From an uncultured Pelagibacteraceae bacterium (GTDB taxonomy: Bacteria > Pseudomonadota > Alphaproteobacteria > Pelagibacterales > Pelagibacteraceae): a stretch of 32,840 nucleotides of DNA. A program made the translations under genes and the position numbers. How positions within the stretch are numbered: position 1 is the first letter of the stretch; the number at the start of each line of letters is the position of its first letter. The DNA is taken from assembly GCA_902559305.1 (NCBI GenBank), contig CACEHK010000011.1, forward strand, positions 1-32,840. Reading direction: 5' to 3'. Positions 24,871-32,840 of this stretch are shown here, piece after piece. The notes beneath the pieces were generated by a model that saw only the letters and a list, made by a program, of their open reading frames with translations, was not told where the DNA came from and searched no databases.

Positions 24871-26401
24871 TAATTTTTATATTACAACACCAATTTATTA
24901 TCCATCAGCAAAACCTCATATGGGTCATGCATATTCTAGTATATTGGCTGATTTTTTTGCAAGATTTAAACGAATTCAAGGTTTTAAAGTTTACTTTTTA
25001 ACAGGTACTGACGAACATGGTCAAAAGATTCAAAGAGCTGCTGAAAAAAAAGGTATGGAACCAAAAAAATTTTGTGATGAAATTTCAAAAACTTTTTTTG
25101 ACTTATCTAAAACACTAAATCTATCTAATAATGATTTTATAAGGACTACTGAGGAACGACACAAAAAGTCTGTTGAGCACTTATGGAAAATCTTGGAAAA
25201 AAAAAATGAAATTTATTTATCTAAATATTCTGGTTGGTATTCTGTTTCAGATGAAGCTTTTTACTCAGAAGATGAAATAGAAATCAAAGATACCAAAAAA
25301 ATTTCTAAAATATCAGGATCCCAAGTAGAGTGGGTTGAAGAAGAATCTTTCTTTTTTAAGCTTTCTAAATGGCAAGAACCATTATTAAAATTTTATAGTG
25401 AAAATCCAAATTTCATTTTGCCTGAGTCTAGAAAGAATGAAGTTATTAGTTTTGTTAAAGGAGGTTTAAAAGATTTATCAGTTAGTAGAAAATCTTTTTC
25501 GTGGGGAATAAAAGTTCCATCAAATAAAGATCATGTGATTTATGTTTGGCTAGATGCACTTACCAATTATATTAGTGCATTAAATTATCCAATAACAGAC
25601 GATAATTTATATAAAAGTTTTTGGCCAGCTTCATTACACTTAATAGGTAAAGATATATTAAGATTTCATGCTGTTTATTGGCCTGCATTTTTACTTGCTG
25701 CAAATATAACACCGCCTAAAAGAGTTTATGGTCACGGCTGGATACTTTCAGGAGAAGAAAAAATGTCAAAATCTAAAGGAAACATTTTAGATCCACTTGA
25801 AATTATACAAAATTATGGAATAGACCCTTTAAGGTATTATTTAATTAAGGAAGTATCATTTGGTAATGATGGAAATATATCAAAAGATAAATTAGAAAAT
25901 TGTATCAACAGTGATTTAGCAAATAATTACGGTAACCTTTGTCAAAGAGTTATTTCATTTATAGAAAAAAATCTAAGTTTAGAAATGCCAAAAAACTACA
26001 AATTTAATAATGAGGATACAAAAACCTTAAAAGTTTATGAAAATAATTTTAATAATTTAGTTAATTCTATTGATATACAAAATATAAATTTTTATGTTAA
26101 TTTTATTCAAGACCAACTTTTTTCTGCGAATAAGTATTTTAACGATCAGGAACCTTGGAAAAAGAAGGAAGATACAGATAGATTAAATACAATATTATAT
26201 GTTTCATTAGAATTAATAAGAAAAATCTCAATTATGCTTTATCCAATAATACCTGATACATCTTTAAAAGTTTTAAAAATATTTAATATAGAAGAAAAAA
26301 ATATTGATTTTAATTCAATTAAAGTTCATGAAAGTTTAAAAAATATAAAAAAATTGACTAAAATTTCTATATTATTTAAAAAAATAGAAAAAAATGATTG
26401 A
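24863..26401 (+). CDS. metG: Methionyl-tRNA synthetase
   Basis: A 512-residue class I aminoacyl-tRNA synthetase that charges both initiator and elongator tRNA-Met. The HIGH box is HMGH at residues 19-22 and the KMSKS loop is exactly KMSKS at 300-304. The insert after the first half of the Rossmann fold (YSGWYSVSDEAFYSEDEI) lacks the Cys pairs of the zinc knuckle, so this is the zinc-free type. No C-terminal tRNA-binding dimer domain is present. It overlaps holB and tatD by 8 bases each. Confidence 0.96.
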   Translation: MDNNFYITTPIYYPSAKPHMGHAYSSILADFFARFKRIQGFKVYFLTGTDEHGQKIQRAAEKKGMEPKKFCDEISKTFFDLSKTLNLSNNDFIRTTEERHKKSVEHLWKILEKKNEIYLSKYSGWYSVSDEAFYSEDEIEIKDTKKISKISGSQVEWVEEESFFFKLSKWQEPLLKFYSENPNFILPESRKNEVISFVKGGLKDLSVSRKSFSWGIKVPSNKDHVIYVWLDALTNYISALNYPITDDNLYKSFWPASLHLIGKDILRFHAVYWPAFLLAANITPPKRVYGHGWILSGEEKMSKSKGNILDPLEIIQNYGIDPLRYYLIKEVSFGNDGNISKDKLENCINSDLANNYGNLCQRVISFIEKNLSLEMPKNYKFNNEDTKTLKVYENNFNNLVNSIDIQNINFYVNFIQDQLFSANKYFNDQEPWKKKEDTDRLNTILYVSLELIRKISIMLYPIIPDTSLKVLKIFNIEEKNIDFNSIKVHESLKNIKKLTKISILFKKIEKND

Positions 26402-27158
26402 TTCACACTGTCATTTAGATCATGAGCCAATGTTTACAGATCTTAAAAATGTACTTTTAAGATCTAAAAGTAATGGTGTAGAAAAAATATTAACTATTTG
26501 CACCACAATTAATAGTTTTGAAAAAATTATCAAAATTGTAAGTTTTGATGAAATGATATATGGGACTTTTGGAATTCATCCACATGAAACATCAACAAAT
26601 TTAGTTACAAAAACTGAAATTGTTGAAAACGTAAAAAATAATAAAAAAATTATAGCAATTGGAGAAAGCGGTTTAGATTTTTATTATAATCATAGTGATA
26701 GAAATAAACAAATAACAAGCTTTAAAACCCATATTGAGGCAGCCATTGATTTAAATATTCCAATTATTGTTCATTCTAGGAATGCAGAAAAAGAAACTTA
26801 TGAAATATTAAATGAATATAAAAAGTTCAATACAAAAATTCTTATGCATTGTTTTACTGGATCAAGCGAATTTGCAGAAAAACTTCTCGCTCTTAATTCT
26901 TATTTTTCCGCTAGTGGTATAATCACATTTAAAAATAGTGGTAATTTGAGAGATACTTTTAAAATCATTCCTAATGAAAAATTACTAATAGAAACTGATA
27001 GTCCATACCTTGCTCCAGTTCCGTTAAGAGGAAATAAAAATGAACCAAGTTTTATTAAATATACATTAGAAAAATTGGCAGAAATTAAAAATGTGGATGT
27101 TAAAATTCTGAATGAAGTTACAACAAAAAATTTTAATCAACTATTTAATAATACTTAA
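26394..27158 (+). CDS. tatD: TatD family metal-dependent DNase
   Basis: A 254-residue TIM-barrel hydrolase of the TatD family, 3'-5' exonucleases linked to DNA repair and turnover. All expected metal ligands are visible: the N-terminal HCH of MIDSHCHLDHE, Glu in AIGESGLDFYY, His in IVHSRNAEKE, His in LMHCFTGS and Asp in IETDSPYLAPVPLRG. Despite the name it is not part of protein export and here lies far from tatABC. It overlaps metG by 8 bases and precedes the metallo-hydrolase by 2. Confidence 0.94.
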   Translation: MIDSHCHLDHEPMFTDLKNVLLRSKSNGVEKILTICTTINSFEKIIKIVSFDEMIYGTFGIHPHETSTNLVTKTEIVENVKNNKKIIAIGESGLDFYYNHSDRNKQITSFKTHIEAAIDLNIPIIVHSRNAEKETYEILNEYKKFNTKILMHCFTGSSEFAEKLLALNSYFSASGIITFKNSGNLRDTFKIIPNEKLLIETDSPYLAPVPLRGNKNEPSFIKYTLEKLAEIKNVDVKILNEVTTKNFNQLFNNT

Positions 27159-27160
27159 TT

Positions 27161-27934
27161 ATGAGATTGAATTTTACGATATTAGGTTGTGGCAGTTCAA
27201 TGGGTGTACCAAGAACGGATGGCTTTTTTGGTAATTGTAACCCTAATGAAAGAAAAAATTATAGAACCCGTTGTAGTGTTGCTTTAAGATCTAATGGAGC
27301 TACAACTTTAATTGACACATCGCCAGATTTAAGGTCTCAATTATTAAAGAACAAAATTAAAAATATAAATAGAGTAATTTATTCTCACGCTCATGCAGAT
27401 CAAACACATGGCATTAATGATTTAAGAGTTTTTTTTTTAAAAAATAAAAAAAAAATTCCTGTATATGCGGACCAAGATACAAAAAATTACTTAATAAAAA
27501 ATTTTAAGTATTGTTTTATAAAAACTCCTTCCTATCCTCCTATTTTAAAAATGCATAACCTTAAGAAAACCAATACTTTTAATGACGGATTTTCGAGTTT
27601 AAAAATTAGAGCAATTAAAGTTAAACATGGTAAAATAGATTGTTCTGCATTTGTAATTAATAACAAATGCGCTTATCTAAGCGATGCTAATTATATATAC
27701 GAAAAAGATATAAAATATTTTAAGAATCTAAAATATCTAGTTATTGATTGCTTACGATATAAAGAGCATCCGTCACATTTTAATCTTGACCAATCTTTAA
27801 AGATTATAAAAGTATTAAAACCAAAAAAATCTATACTTACAAATTTACATTCGGATCTTGATTATAATGAACTTAAAAAAAAACTACCAAAAAATGTAAC
27901 TCCTGCATATGATGGTATGAATTTTTACTTATAG
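27161..27934 (+). CDS. PhnP-like MBL-fold metal-dependent hydrolase
   Basis: A 257-residue metallo-beta-lactamase fold protein related to PhnP, a cyclic phosphodiesterase. It begins with the family motif ILGCGSSMGVPRTDG, has Cys and Arg residues as in the YRTRCSVAL segment, an IDTSPDLR motif, and the metal-binding SHAHADQTHGINDLR (about residues 75-89). Later ligands are AYLSDANY and the His of SILTNLHSDLDY. The protein is commonly encoded after tatD in alphaproteobacteria, without the phosphonate cluster, so the physiological substrate is unknown. The 3' end overlaps the convergent glutathione peroxidase gene by 6 bases. Confidence 0.87.
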   Translation: MRLNFTILGCGSSMGVPRTDGFFGNCNPNERKNYRTRCSVALRSNGATTLIDTSPDLRSQLLKNKIKNINRVIYSHAHADQTHGINDLRVFFLKNKKKIPVYADQDTKNYLIKNFKYCFIKTPSYPPILKMHNLKKTNTFNDGFSSLKIRAIKVKHGKIDCSAFVINNKCAYLSDANYIYEKDIKYFKNLKYLVIDCLRYKEHPSHFNLDQSLKIIKVLKPKKSILTNLHSDLDYNELKKKLPKNVTPAYDGMNFYL

Positions 27935-28489
27935 TATATTTTCTAATTCACTTATAATTCTTTTTGATAATGGGTTGGTAAATGAAGCAAAGGTATTTAT
28001 AATAATTCCATTTTTATCAATCAATATTTTATGAAAATTCCACTTAGGTACAGCACTATTTCCGTAGGTTGTTTTGGCCCATTTATAAATATCGTGAGCA
28101 TTATCACCTTTTACATAATACTTTATAGTCATCGGGAAAGTTATTTTAAAGTTTACTTCACAAAATTTTTTTATTTGTTCATTATTTCCTGGTTCTTGAC
28201 CTCCAAATTGATTTGAAGGAACTCCAATTACAATTAGATTTCTATCTTTGTATTTATCCCAAAGATCTTGTAAATCATCATACTGTTTTGTGAATCCACA
28301 GTTGCTTGCGACGTTAACCAATAAAACAGCATTACCTTTATATTTTTCTAAATTGATTTTTTCACCATTTATAGATGTAATTTCAAAATCATAAAAACTT
28401 TTGTTTTCCATAGTATTTGCTATTTTAGTTAAAGTAAAAAAATTTAAAATTATAATTAAAACAATTATAAAAATTTTATTTTTTTTCAT
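27929..28489 (-). CDS. Glutathione peroxidase-family thiol peroxidase, exported
   Basis: A 186-residue peroxidase. The peroxidatic residue is Cys64 in NVASNCGFTKQY (cysteine, not selenocysteine), with the conserved NQFGGQEPG (93-101) and PKWNFHK (149-154) motifs. Cys110 in IKKFCEV is at the place of the resolving Cys in thioredoxin-dependent members, so the reductant may be thioredoxin rather than glutathione. The first 25 residues form a hydrophobic signal, so the protein likely acts in the periplasm. The start overlaps the end of nhaA by 14 bases on the same strand. Confidence 0.92.
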   Translation of the reverse strand: MKKNKIFIIVLIIILNFFTLTKIANTMENKSFYDFEITSINGEKINLEKYKGNAVLLVNVASNCGFTKQYDDLQDLWDKYKDRNLIVIGVPSNQFGGQEPGNNEQIKKFCEVNFKITFPMTIKYYVKGDNAHDIYKWAKTTYGNSAVPKWNFHKILIDKNGIIINTFASFTNPLSKRIISELENIL

Positions 28490-29657
28490 TTTTAGGTGTA
28501 CTTAATATCAAAAAGTATCCAAGTAATGTGGATAAAAGTGACCCAGACAAAACTCCCAGTTTGACTCCGTCAATATATTGAATATTTTCGGCAAAAGCTA
28601 AATTTCCAACGAATAAACTCATTGTAAAACCTATTCCTGTTAGAACTCCAACACCATATAGTTTAACCCATCCAGAATTTCTTGGCATTTCTGCGAAGCC
28701 AAATTTTATCGATATATATGAAAATACGAAAACACCTAACTGTTTTCCTACAAAGAGACCTAACAATATACCCAAAGGAACAGGTTGAAGGAGTGATGAA
28801 AAAGATATTCCATCTAATGAAACTCCAGCATTAGCAAATGCAAATAAAGGCATTATACCAAAAGCCACATACGGACTTATTGCATGTTCAATTTTTATTA
28901 GTAAAGAAAAGTCTTTATTTTTTTTTCTATGTGGAATTGTACAAGCTAGTAAAACACCAGCTATTGTTGCATGAATACCTGATTCATGTGTAAAATGCCA
29001 AAGCAAAATTCCAATTATTAAGTAAGGTAAAAATTTTTTTATTCCAAATCTGTTTAAAACTAATAGCACAATAAACGAGAAGAGCATCATTGATAAATTA
29101 AATATACTTAGGTCTCCAGAGTAAAAAAACGCAATTATTACTATTGCTCCAAGATCATCAATAATAGCTAATGCTGTTAAAAATACTTTTAATGAAACAG
29201 GGACTCTAGAACCCAACAAAGACAAAACACCAAGTGAGAAGGCAATATCTGTAGCTGAAGGTATTGCCCATCCATTTAATGTTTCTATATCACCAAAATT
29301 TATATAAACATAAATTAATGCTGGTACAAGCATACCGCCTACAGCAGCTATTATTGGTAATATTGCTTGCTTTAAATTAGATAACTCCCCTTGAATAAAT
29401 TCCCTTTTTATTTCAAGTGTAACGAAGAAAAAAAATATCGCCATTAATGCATCATTAATCCAGTGTAAAACTGACAATTTGAGACCAAAATCTTTGAATC
29501 CAAAAAAGATATATTTTTCTAATGTGGAAAAATAAAATGGTGCTAAATATGAATTACTTATTATAAGGGCAGCTATTGCACTAATAAGTAATACTAGACC
29601 GCTTGCAGCTTCAAGTTTGAAAAACCATCTGAATGGTGATGAAAGATAATTTATCAT
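28476..29657 (-). CDS. nhaA: Na+/H+ antiporter NhaA
   Basis: A 393-residue antiporter that expels sodium in exchange for protons. About eleven to twelve helices are visible. The ion-binding pair of aspartates is in TALAIIDDLGAIVIIAF, and the upstream essential Asp is in SATDIAFSLGVLSLLG. The early RWFFKLEAASGLVLL and GIGFTMSLFVGNLAF segments are typical. Length matches E. coli NhaA (388). It lies 3 bases after the zinc-ribbon gene and overlaps the peroxidase gene, which suggests one minus-strand operon. Confidence 0.95.
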   Translation of the reverse strand: MINYLSSPFRWFFKLEAASGLVLLISAIAALIISNSYLAPFYFSTLEKYIFFGFKDFGLKLSVLHWINDALMAIFFFFVTLEIKREFIQGELSNLKQAILPIIAAVGGMLVPALIYVYINFGDIETLNGWAIPSATDIAFSLGVLSLLGSRVPVSLKVFLTALAIIDDLGAIVIIAFFYSGDLSIFNLSMMLFSFIVLLVLNRFGIKKFLPYLIIGILLWHFTHESGIHATIAGVLLACTIPHRKKNKDFSLLIKIEHAISPYVAFGIMPLFAFANAGVSLDGISFSSLLQPVPLGILLGLFVGKQLGVFVFSYISIKFGFAEMPRNSGWVKLYGVGVLTGIGFTMSLFVGNLAFAENIQYIDGVKLGVLSGSLLSTLLGYFLILSTPKNEKK

Positions 29658-29660
29658 ATT

Positions 29661-30110
29661 TTATTTAAATAAATCTAATATAAAAAGTTTTACATCTTGC
29701 AAAGATTGATAAAGGTTATCTAATAAAACTTCTATATTTGGGATAAAAATTTTTAATTGTAATTTAAATGTATCTATCAATATAACTAAGGCTACTATTG
29801 AAATTATTAATACTAGAAATAACTTAAAATAATTATTTTTATTTTTTTTTACTGATTTTATTGATTTTTTAGTAGAAACATTTTTAATTATTTCTTCTGC
29901 AACTTCATTATTTTTACTATCAATTATTGTTTTTTTATCAATTTTTTCTGATGTTAACACTTCTTCATTAACAATTTTATTTTCCGGAACATTAATTTTA
30001 AAAAACCATTGTCGATCACAACTTCCACATTGTAGCATTCTACCTTCTGAAGGTATTAATTTTTGATCAATTTCAAATTTTTTTTCTCCACATGGACAAG
30101 TAATTATCAT
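29661..30110 (-). CDS. Zinc-ribbon (MJ0042-like) single-pass membrane protein
   Basis: A 149-residue protein with an N-terminal zinc ribbon and one membrane helix. The ribbon has Cys5 and Cys7 (CPC, rather than the usual CxxC) and Cys28 and Cys31 (CGSC), followed by RQWFF as in MJ0042-type domains. A Lys/Glu-rich linker (about residues 45-92) leads to a helix near 95-113 (FKLFLVLIISIVALVILID). Function is unknown; family members in alphaproteobacteria are mostly unstudied. It is the first gene of the apparent nhaA-peroxidase operon. Confidence 0.82.
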   Translation of the reverse strand: MIITCPCGEKKFEIDQKLIPSEGRMLQCGSCDRQWFFKINVPENKIVNEEVLTSEKIDKKTIIDSKNNEVAEEIIKNVSTKKSIKSVKKNKNNYFKLFLVLIISIVALVILIDTFKLQLKIFIPNIEVLLDNLYQSLQDVKLFILDLFK

Positions 30111-30167
30111 GATTTCTTATATATCAGATTTTTATTAAATTTCTTCATTTTTGGTAATATTTATACT

Positions 30168-30195
30168 TTGAAATTAGCATTAACTACTGTATTAG
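30168..30195 (+). promoter_or_regulatory. Putative promoter of tRNA-Pro
   Basis: TTGAAA at 30168-30173 and TATTAG at 30190-30195, spaced by 16 bases, end 9 bases before the tRNA. The layout is nearly the same as for tRNA-Lys. It may also serve the NDUFS4-like, SbmA-like and glpX genes that follow closely. Confidence 0.55.
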
Positions 30196-30204
30196 TAACC
30201 CATT

Positions 30205-30281
<77 letters not shown>

Positions 30282-30284
30282 TTT

Positions 30285-30566
30285 ATGAGAAAAGCAAAAA
30301 TTTATAAACCTTCAAAATCTGCTATGCAGTCTGGTATGAAAAAATTTGATAAATGGATAATTGAATTTATATCAAAAAATACTTCTATTAATCCTTTAAT
30401 GGGCTGGGAGAGTTCAGATGATACTCTAAGTGAATTAAGATTAGAATTTGAATCTAAAGATCTTGCAATATCATACGCAAAAAAGAATAAAATTGATTTT
30501 GAATTAATAGAACCAAAAAATAGAAAGTTAAATAAAAAGTCTTACGCTGATAACTTTACTAAATAA
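30285..30566 (+). CDS. NADH dehydrogenase accessory subunit, NDUFS4-like
   Basis: A 93-residue protein of the ETC complex I conserved-region family, the alphaproteobacterial homologue of the mitochondrial 18-kDa subunit NDUFS4. Typical segments are an early ARIYxPxKxAMQSG-like stretch (here [17 protein letters not shown]), then [20 protein letters not shown] near residues 37-56 and the [17 protein letters not shown] near 61-77. It likely binds the peripheral arm of NADH:quinone oxidoreductase. Its stop overlaps the next start by one base (TAATG). Confidence 0.9.
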   Translation: MRKAKIYKPSKSAMQSGMKKFDKWIIEFISKNTSINPLMGWESSDDTLSELRLEFESKDLAISYAKKNKIDFELIEPKNRKLNKKSYADNFTK

Positions 30567-31564
30567 TGTTTAAATTTTTTAATTCAAAAAAATGGTTTTT
30601 GTGGGCTTGGATTGGCTCATTTATTATTCTTTCATCACTTTGGGTTCAAGTTGTAATAGATGTGAAAATAAATGAATGGTTCGGTGTGTTTTATGATATG
30701 ATTCAGAAGGCGCTTGCAGAGCCAAACGCTGTTTCAATTGATGAATATTTTGCAAGTTTGTTTTCATTTATTACATTGGCAGGTATGTATATTGCTGTTT
30801 ATGTAGCAATTAGTTTCTTTACAGCACATTTTTTATTTAGATGGAGAACATCAATGGTTGAATGGTATCACTCTGTTTATGACAAAGCTCGAAAAATAGA
30901 AGGTGCATCACAAAGAGTTCAGGAAGATACAATTAAATTTACAAGAATAATGGAAGGATTAGGTACTAGTTTAATAGAATCTATAATGATTTTAATCCAA
31001 TTTACTCCTATATTATTTGGCTTAAGTTTTGGCATTCCTATATTCTTTTTTGGTGAATGGGAATACGGTTTAATAGTAGGTGCCTTTATTTGGACTATTG
31101 GTGGAACTGTTTTTTTAATTGTACTTGGCTTAATATTAAGACTTGTTGGTGTTGAATATGATTTACAAAAGCAAGAAGCTGCTTATAGAAAAATCCTTGT
31201 AATTGCAGAAGACAATGAAACTGTAAGGCCAAAAAGAATTGATGAATTGTTTGATGATGTACGTAAAATTCATTATTTAAGTTATTTAAGATATCTATAT
31301 TTTAATATTGGGCGAATTGCATACTTACAAGCAAATGTTTTATCTGCGTACGTTTTTTTAGCTCCAGCAATTGTAGCGGGTGTAGTTACGCTAGGGGTTA
31401 TGCAACAAATTATAAGGGCATTTGGGAGGGTTGAAGGATCTATGCAATATTTACTAAAATCTTGGCCAACTATTATAGAGCTTGCAAGTGTGTATAAACG
31501 TTTAAGAGAATTTGAAAATAAATTAAAAACATCCCAAGAAGATGTAACTATTGAATCAAAATAG
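30566..31564 (+). CDS. SbmA/BacA-like transporter
   Basis: A 332-residue membrane protein with the SbmA/BacA fold, proton-driven importers of peptides that resemble the membrane half of ABC exporters but carry no ATPase. Signatures are VQVVIDVKINEWFGVFYDMIQ near residues 27-47, FRWRTSMVEWY near 91-101, GASQRVQEDTIKFTRIMEGLG near 113-133, and a C-terminal IRAFGRVEGSMQYLLKSWPTIIEL. No ATP-binding domain is present in it or nearby. It is somewhat shorter than E. coli SbmA (406). The natural substrate is unknown. Confidence 0.88.
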   Translation: MFKFFNSKKWFLWAWIGSFIILSSLWVQVVIDVKINEWFGVFYDMIQKALAEPNAVSIDEYFASLFSFITLAGMYIAVYVAISFFTAHFLFRWRTSMVEWYHSVYDKARKIEGASQRVQEDTIKFTRIMEGLGTSLIESIMILIQFTPILFGLSFGIPIFFFGEWEYGLIVGAFIWTIGGTVFLIVLGLILRLVGVEYDLQKQEAAYRKILVIAEDNETVRPKRIDELFDDVRKIHYLSYLRYLYFNIGRIAYLQANVLSAYVFLAPAIVAGVVTLGVMQQIIRAFGRVEGSMQYLLKSWPTIIELASVYKRLREFENKLKTSQEDVTIESK

Positions 31565-31567
31565 TTT

Positions 31568-32512
31568 ATGGTATTTAAAAAAGATTTTTTAGAAAAAATA
31601 ATTAATATTACATCAAATGCAGCAATTGCATGTTATCCATATTTAGGAAAAAAAGATAAAGTATTAGTAGACAAAACTGCTACAGATGTAATGAGAAAAA
31701 ATCTTAATCAACTAAATATAGATGGAAAAGTTGTTATAGGTGAGGGTGAGCTAGATGAGGCTCCAATGTTATATATAGATGAAAAATTAGGCACAGGTGA
31801 AGGGCCTAGTATTGATATAGCAGTAGATCCGCTTGAGGGAACGAATTTTGCAGCAAATAATTTACCTGGAGCACTTTCGGTTCTAGCTATAAGTGCTAAA
31901 GGAAATTTGTTTAACGCACCTGAAACTTATATGGATAAATTGGCTGTTGGTAACGATGTTCCTTTTGACGCTACAGATTTAGATTTTCCGATAGAGAAAA
32001 ATATTAAAAATATTGCTGATTGTAAAAATAAAGATTTAAATGAAATTACAGCTTGTATTCTTGAAAGACCTAGGCACAGCGAAATAATTGAAAAATTAAA
32101 AAAATTAAATGTTAAATTAAAGTTGATATCTGATGGAGATGTAGCTGGTGCTTTATTGGTTACTGATAAGAAACATGATATTGACATATTTTTAGGAATA
32201 GGAGGTGGTCCTGAGGGCGTTTTGGCTGCAACTGCATTGGATGCATTTAATTGTAAATTCCAAGGTAGATTTTTATTTAAAACTGATGAGGATATTAAAA
32301 GAGCAAATAATATGGGTATTAAGGATTTAAATAAAAAATATGATTTAAATGAAATAGTAAAAGGAGATTCAATTTTTTGCGCTACTGGAGTTACACCGAG
32401 TGAACTTGTTGATGGTGTTAAACTTGAAAATGGAAAATTTATAACCGAAACATTGGTAACTCATAAAAATTCTATGATTGATATTGTAAAAAAAGAGGTA
32501 GCAATTACTTGA
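31568..32512 (+). CDS. glpX: Fructose-1,6-bisphosphatase class II
   Basis: A 314-residue class II FBPase, which makes fructose 6-phosphate in gluconeogenesis. Motifs include KVVIGEGELDEAPMLYIDEKLG (about residues 54-75, acidic metal-binding residues), IDIAVDPLEGTNFAANN (near 82-98), ISDGDVAGALL and FLGIGGGPEGVLAATAL near 210-226. The ATG at 31568 is 3 bases after the preceding stop. No class I fbp is in the window, so this may be the sole gluconeogenic FBPase of the cell; that cannot be judged here. Confidence 0.95.
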   Translation: MVFKKDFLEKIINITSNAAIACYPYLGKKDKVLVDKTATDVMRKNLNQLNIDGKVVIGEGELDEAPMLYIDEKLGTGEGPSIDIAVDPLEGTNFAANNLPGALSVLAISAKGNLFNAPETYMDKLAVGNDVPFDATDLDFPIEKNIKNIADCKNKDLNEITACILERPRHSEIIEKLKKLNVKLKLISDGDVAGALLVTDKKHDIDIFLGIGGGPEGVLAATALDAFNCKFQGRFLFKTDEDIKRANNMGIKDLNKKYDLNEIVKGDSIFCATGVTPSELVDGVKLENGKFITETLVTHKNSMIDIVKKEVAIT

Positions 32513-32547
32513 TTAATTCAATTATTTACAATAAAAGATCCAAATTC

Positions 32548-32622
32548 GGTCCCTTCGTCTATCGGTTAGGACACGTGGTTTTCATCCTCGAAAGAGGGGT
32601 TCGATTCCCCTAGGGACCGCCA
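32548..32622 (+). tRNA. tRNA-Glu (anticodon TTC), anticodon-stem mismatch
   Basis: A 75-base cloverleaf with encoded CCA. The acceptor GGTCCCT pairs with AGGGACC, and the anticodon loop TTTTCAT holds TTC at 32581-32583. The T arm AGGGG/CCCCT is intact with the loop TTCGATT. The anticodon stem CGTGG/CCTCG has a central T-T opposition (32576 against 32588), the only mismatch. A possible -10 (TACAAT, 32527-32532) lies 15 bases upstream. Confidence 0.95.
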
Positions 32623-32625
32623 CAA

Positions 32626-32840
32626 ATGACTTTTTACGTGTATTTAATAGTAACTAAAGTCAAAAATAAGACAATATCCTATGTTGGATATACAAATAAT
32701 TTAAATAAAAGATTAACGTTACACAATAGTAATAAAGGAGCAAAATTTACTAAAGGAAAAAAATGGAAGTTAGTCTATTATGAAAAATATGATTCCAAAA
32801 ATGAAGCTATGAAAGAGGAATATTACTTAAAAAAAAATTA
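32626..32840 (+). CDS. GIY-YIG nuclease family protein (5' part)
   Basis: The first 71 codons of an open frame that runs off the window. It starts MTFYVYLIVTK, then SYVGYTNNLNKRLTLHNSNKG and KWKLVYYEKYDSKNEAMKEE, the pattern of small single-domain GIY-YIG proteins of the YhbQ/UPF0213 type. The two signature triplets are seen as VYL and YVG, the conserved Arg follows in KRL, and a catalytic-type Glu is in KEEYYLK. The ATG is 3 bases after tRNA-Glu. The natural DNA target of this group is not established. Confidence 0.85.
   Translation, partial: MTFYVYLIVTKVKNKTISYVGYTNNLNKRLTLHNSNKGAKFTKGKKWKLVYYEKYDSKNEAMKEEYYLKKN

Overview
The window is a densely packed, very A+T-rich stretch of bacterial chromosome with 33 protein-coding genes (two cut by the window ends) and four tRNA genes. 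I see no insertion sequence, prophage, CRISPR array or rRNA. The longest stretch without a gene is about 130 bases, and many neighbours overlap by 1-23 bases. Gene content and order (scpA-scpB-tatABC-serS-yajC-secDF; ssb-gyrA-coaD-ppi-tgt; DUF502/recG/sdhE; mltB-rlpA-dacC-tmk-holB-metG-tatD-MBL; an NDUFS4-like gene beside a tRNA) are alphaproteobacterial. Strong A/T bias, short genes and minimal spacers suggest a streamlined marine lineage such as Pelagibacterales (SAR11) or a similar group; that placement is inferred from synteny and composition, not from a search.

Layout: 1-6585 (+) holds chromosome segregation factors (scpA 3' end, scpB), the Tat export system (tatA, tatB, tatC), serS, and the Sec accessory genes yajC, secD and secF. 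6591-10102 (-) holds uvrA and a short membrane protein related to the N-terminal part of PuuD. 10194-15406 (+) is ssb, gyrA, coaD, a cyclophilin with two plausible starts, and tgt, then tRNA-Lys. 15539-19352 is a mixed-strand block: an M48 lipoprotein protease (-), a DUF502 membrane protein (+), recG (-) and sdhE (+), closed by tRNA-Ser (-). 19578-27934 (+) is a tight series: rarD, mltB, an RlpA-like lipoprotein, a D,D-carboxypeptidase, tmk, holB, metG, tatD and a PhnP-like metallo-hydrolase. 27929-30110 (-) is a zinc-ribbon protein, nhaA and a glutathione peroxidase. 30205-32840 (+) is tRNA-Pro, an NDUFS4-like complex I subunit, an SbmA/BacA-like transporter, glpX, tRNA-Glu and the start of a GIY-YIG gene.

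Functionally this is core housekeeping: protein export, DNA replication and repair, cell-wall turnover, tRNA charging and modification, and central metabolism. I did not find a clear undescribed multi-gene system. The observations most worth following are a tRNA-guanine transglycosylase that has lost two of its four zinc ligands in a locus that also lacks the usual queA neighbour, a cyclophilin gene that may make both a secreted and a cytoplasmic form, an RlpA-like protein without the catalytic-loop signature, a PuuD-like membrane module without its cytochrome domain, and recurring promoter patterns (extended -10 before several genes, and a fixed -10 distance before tRNAs).
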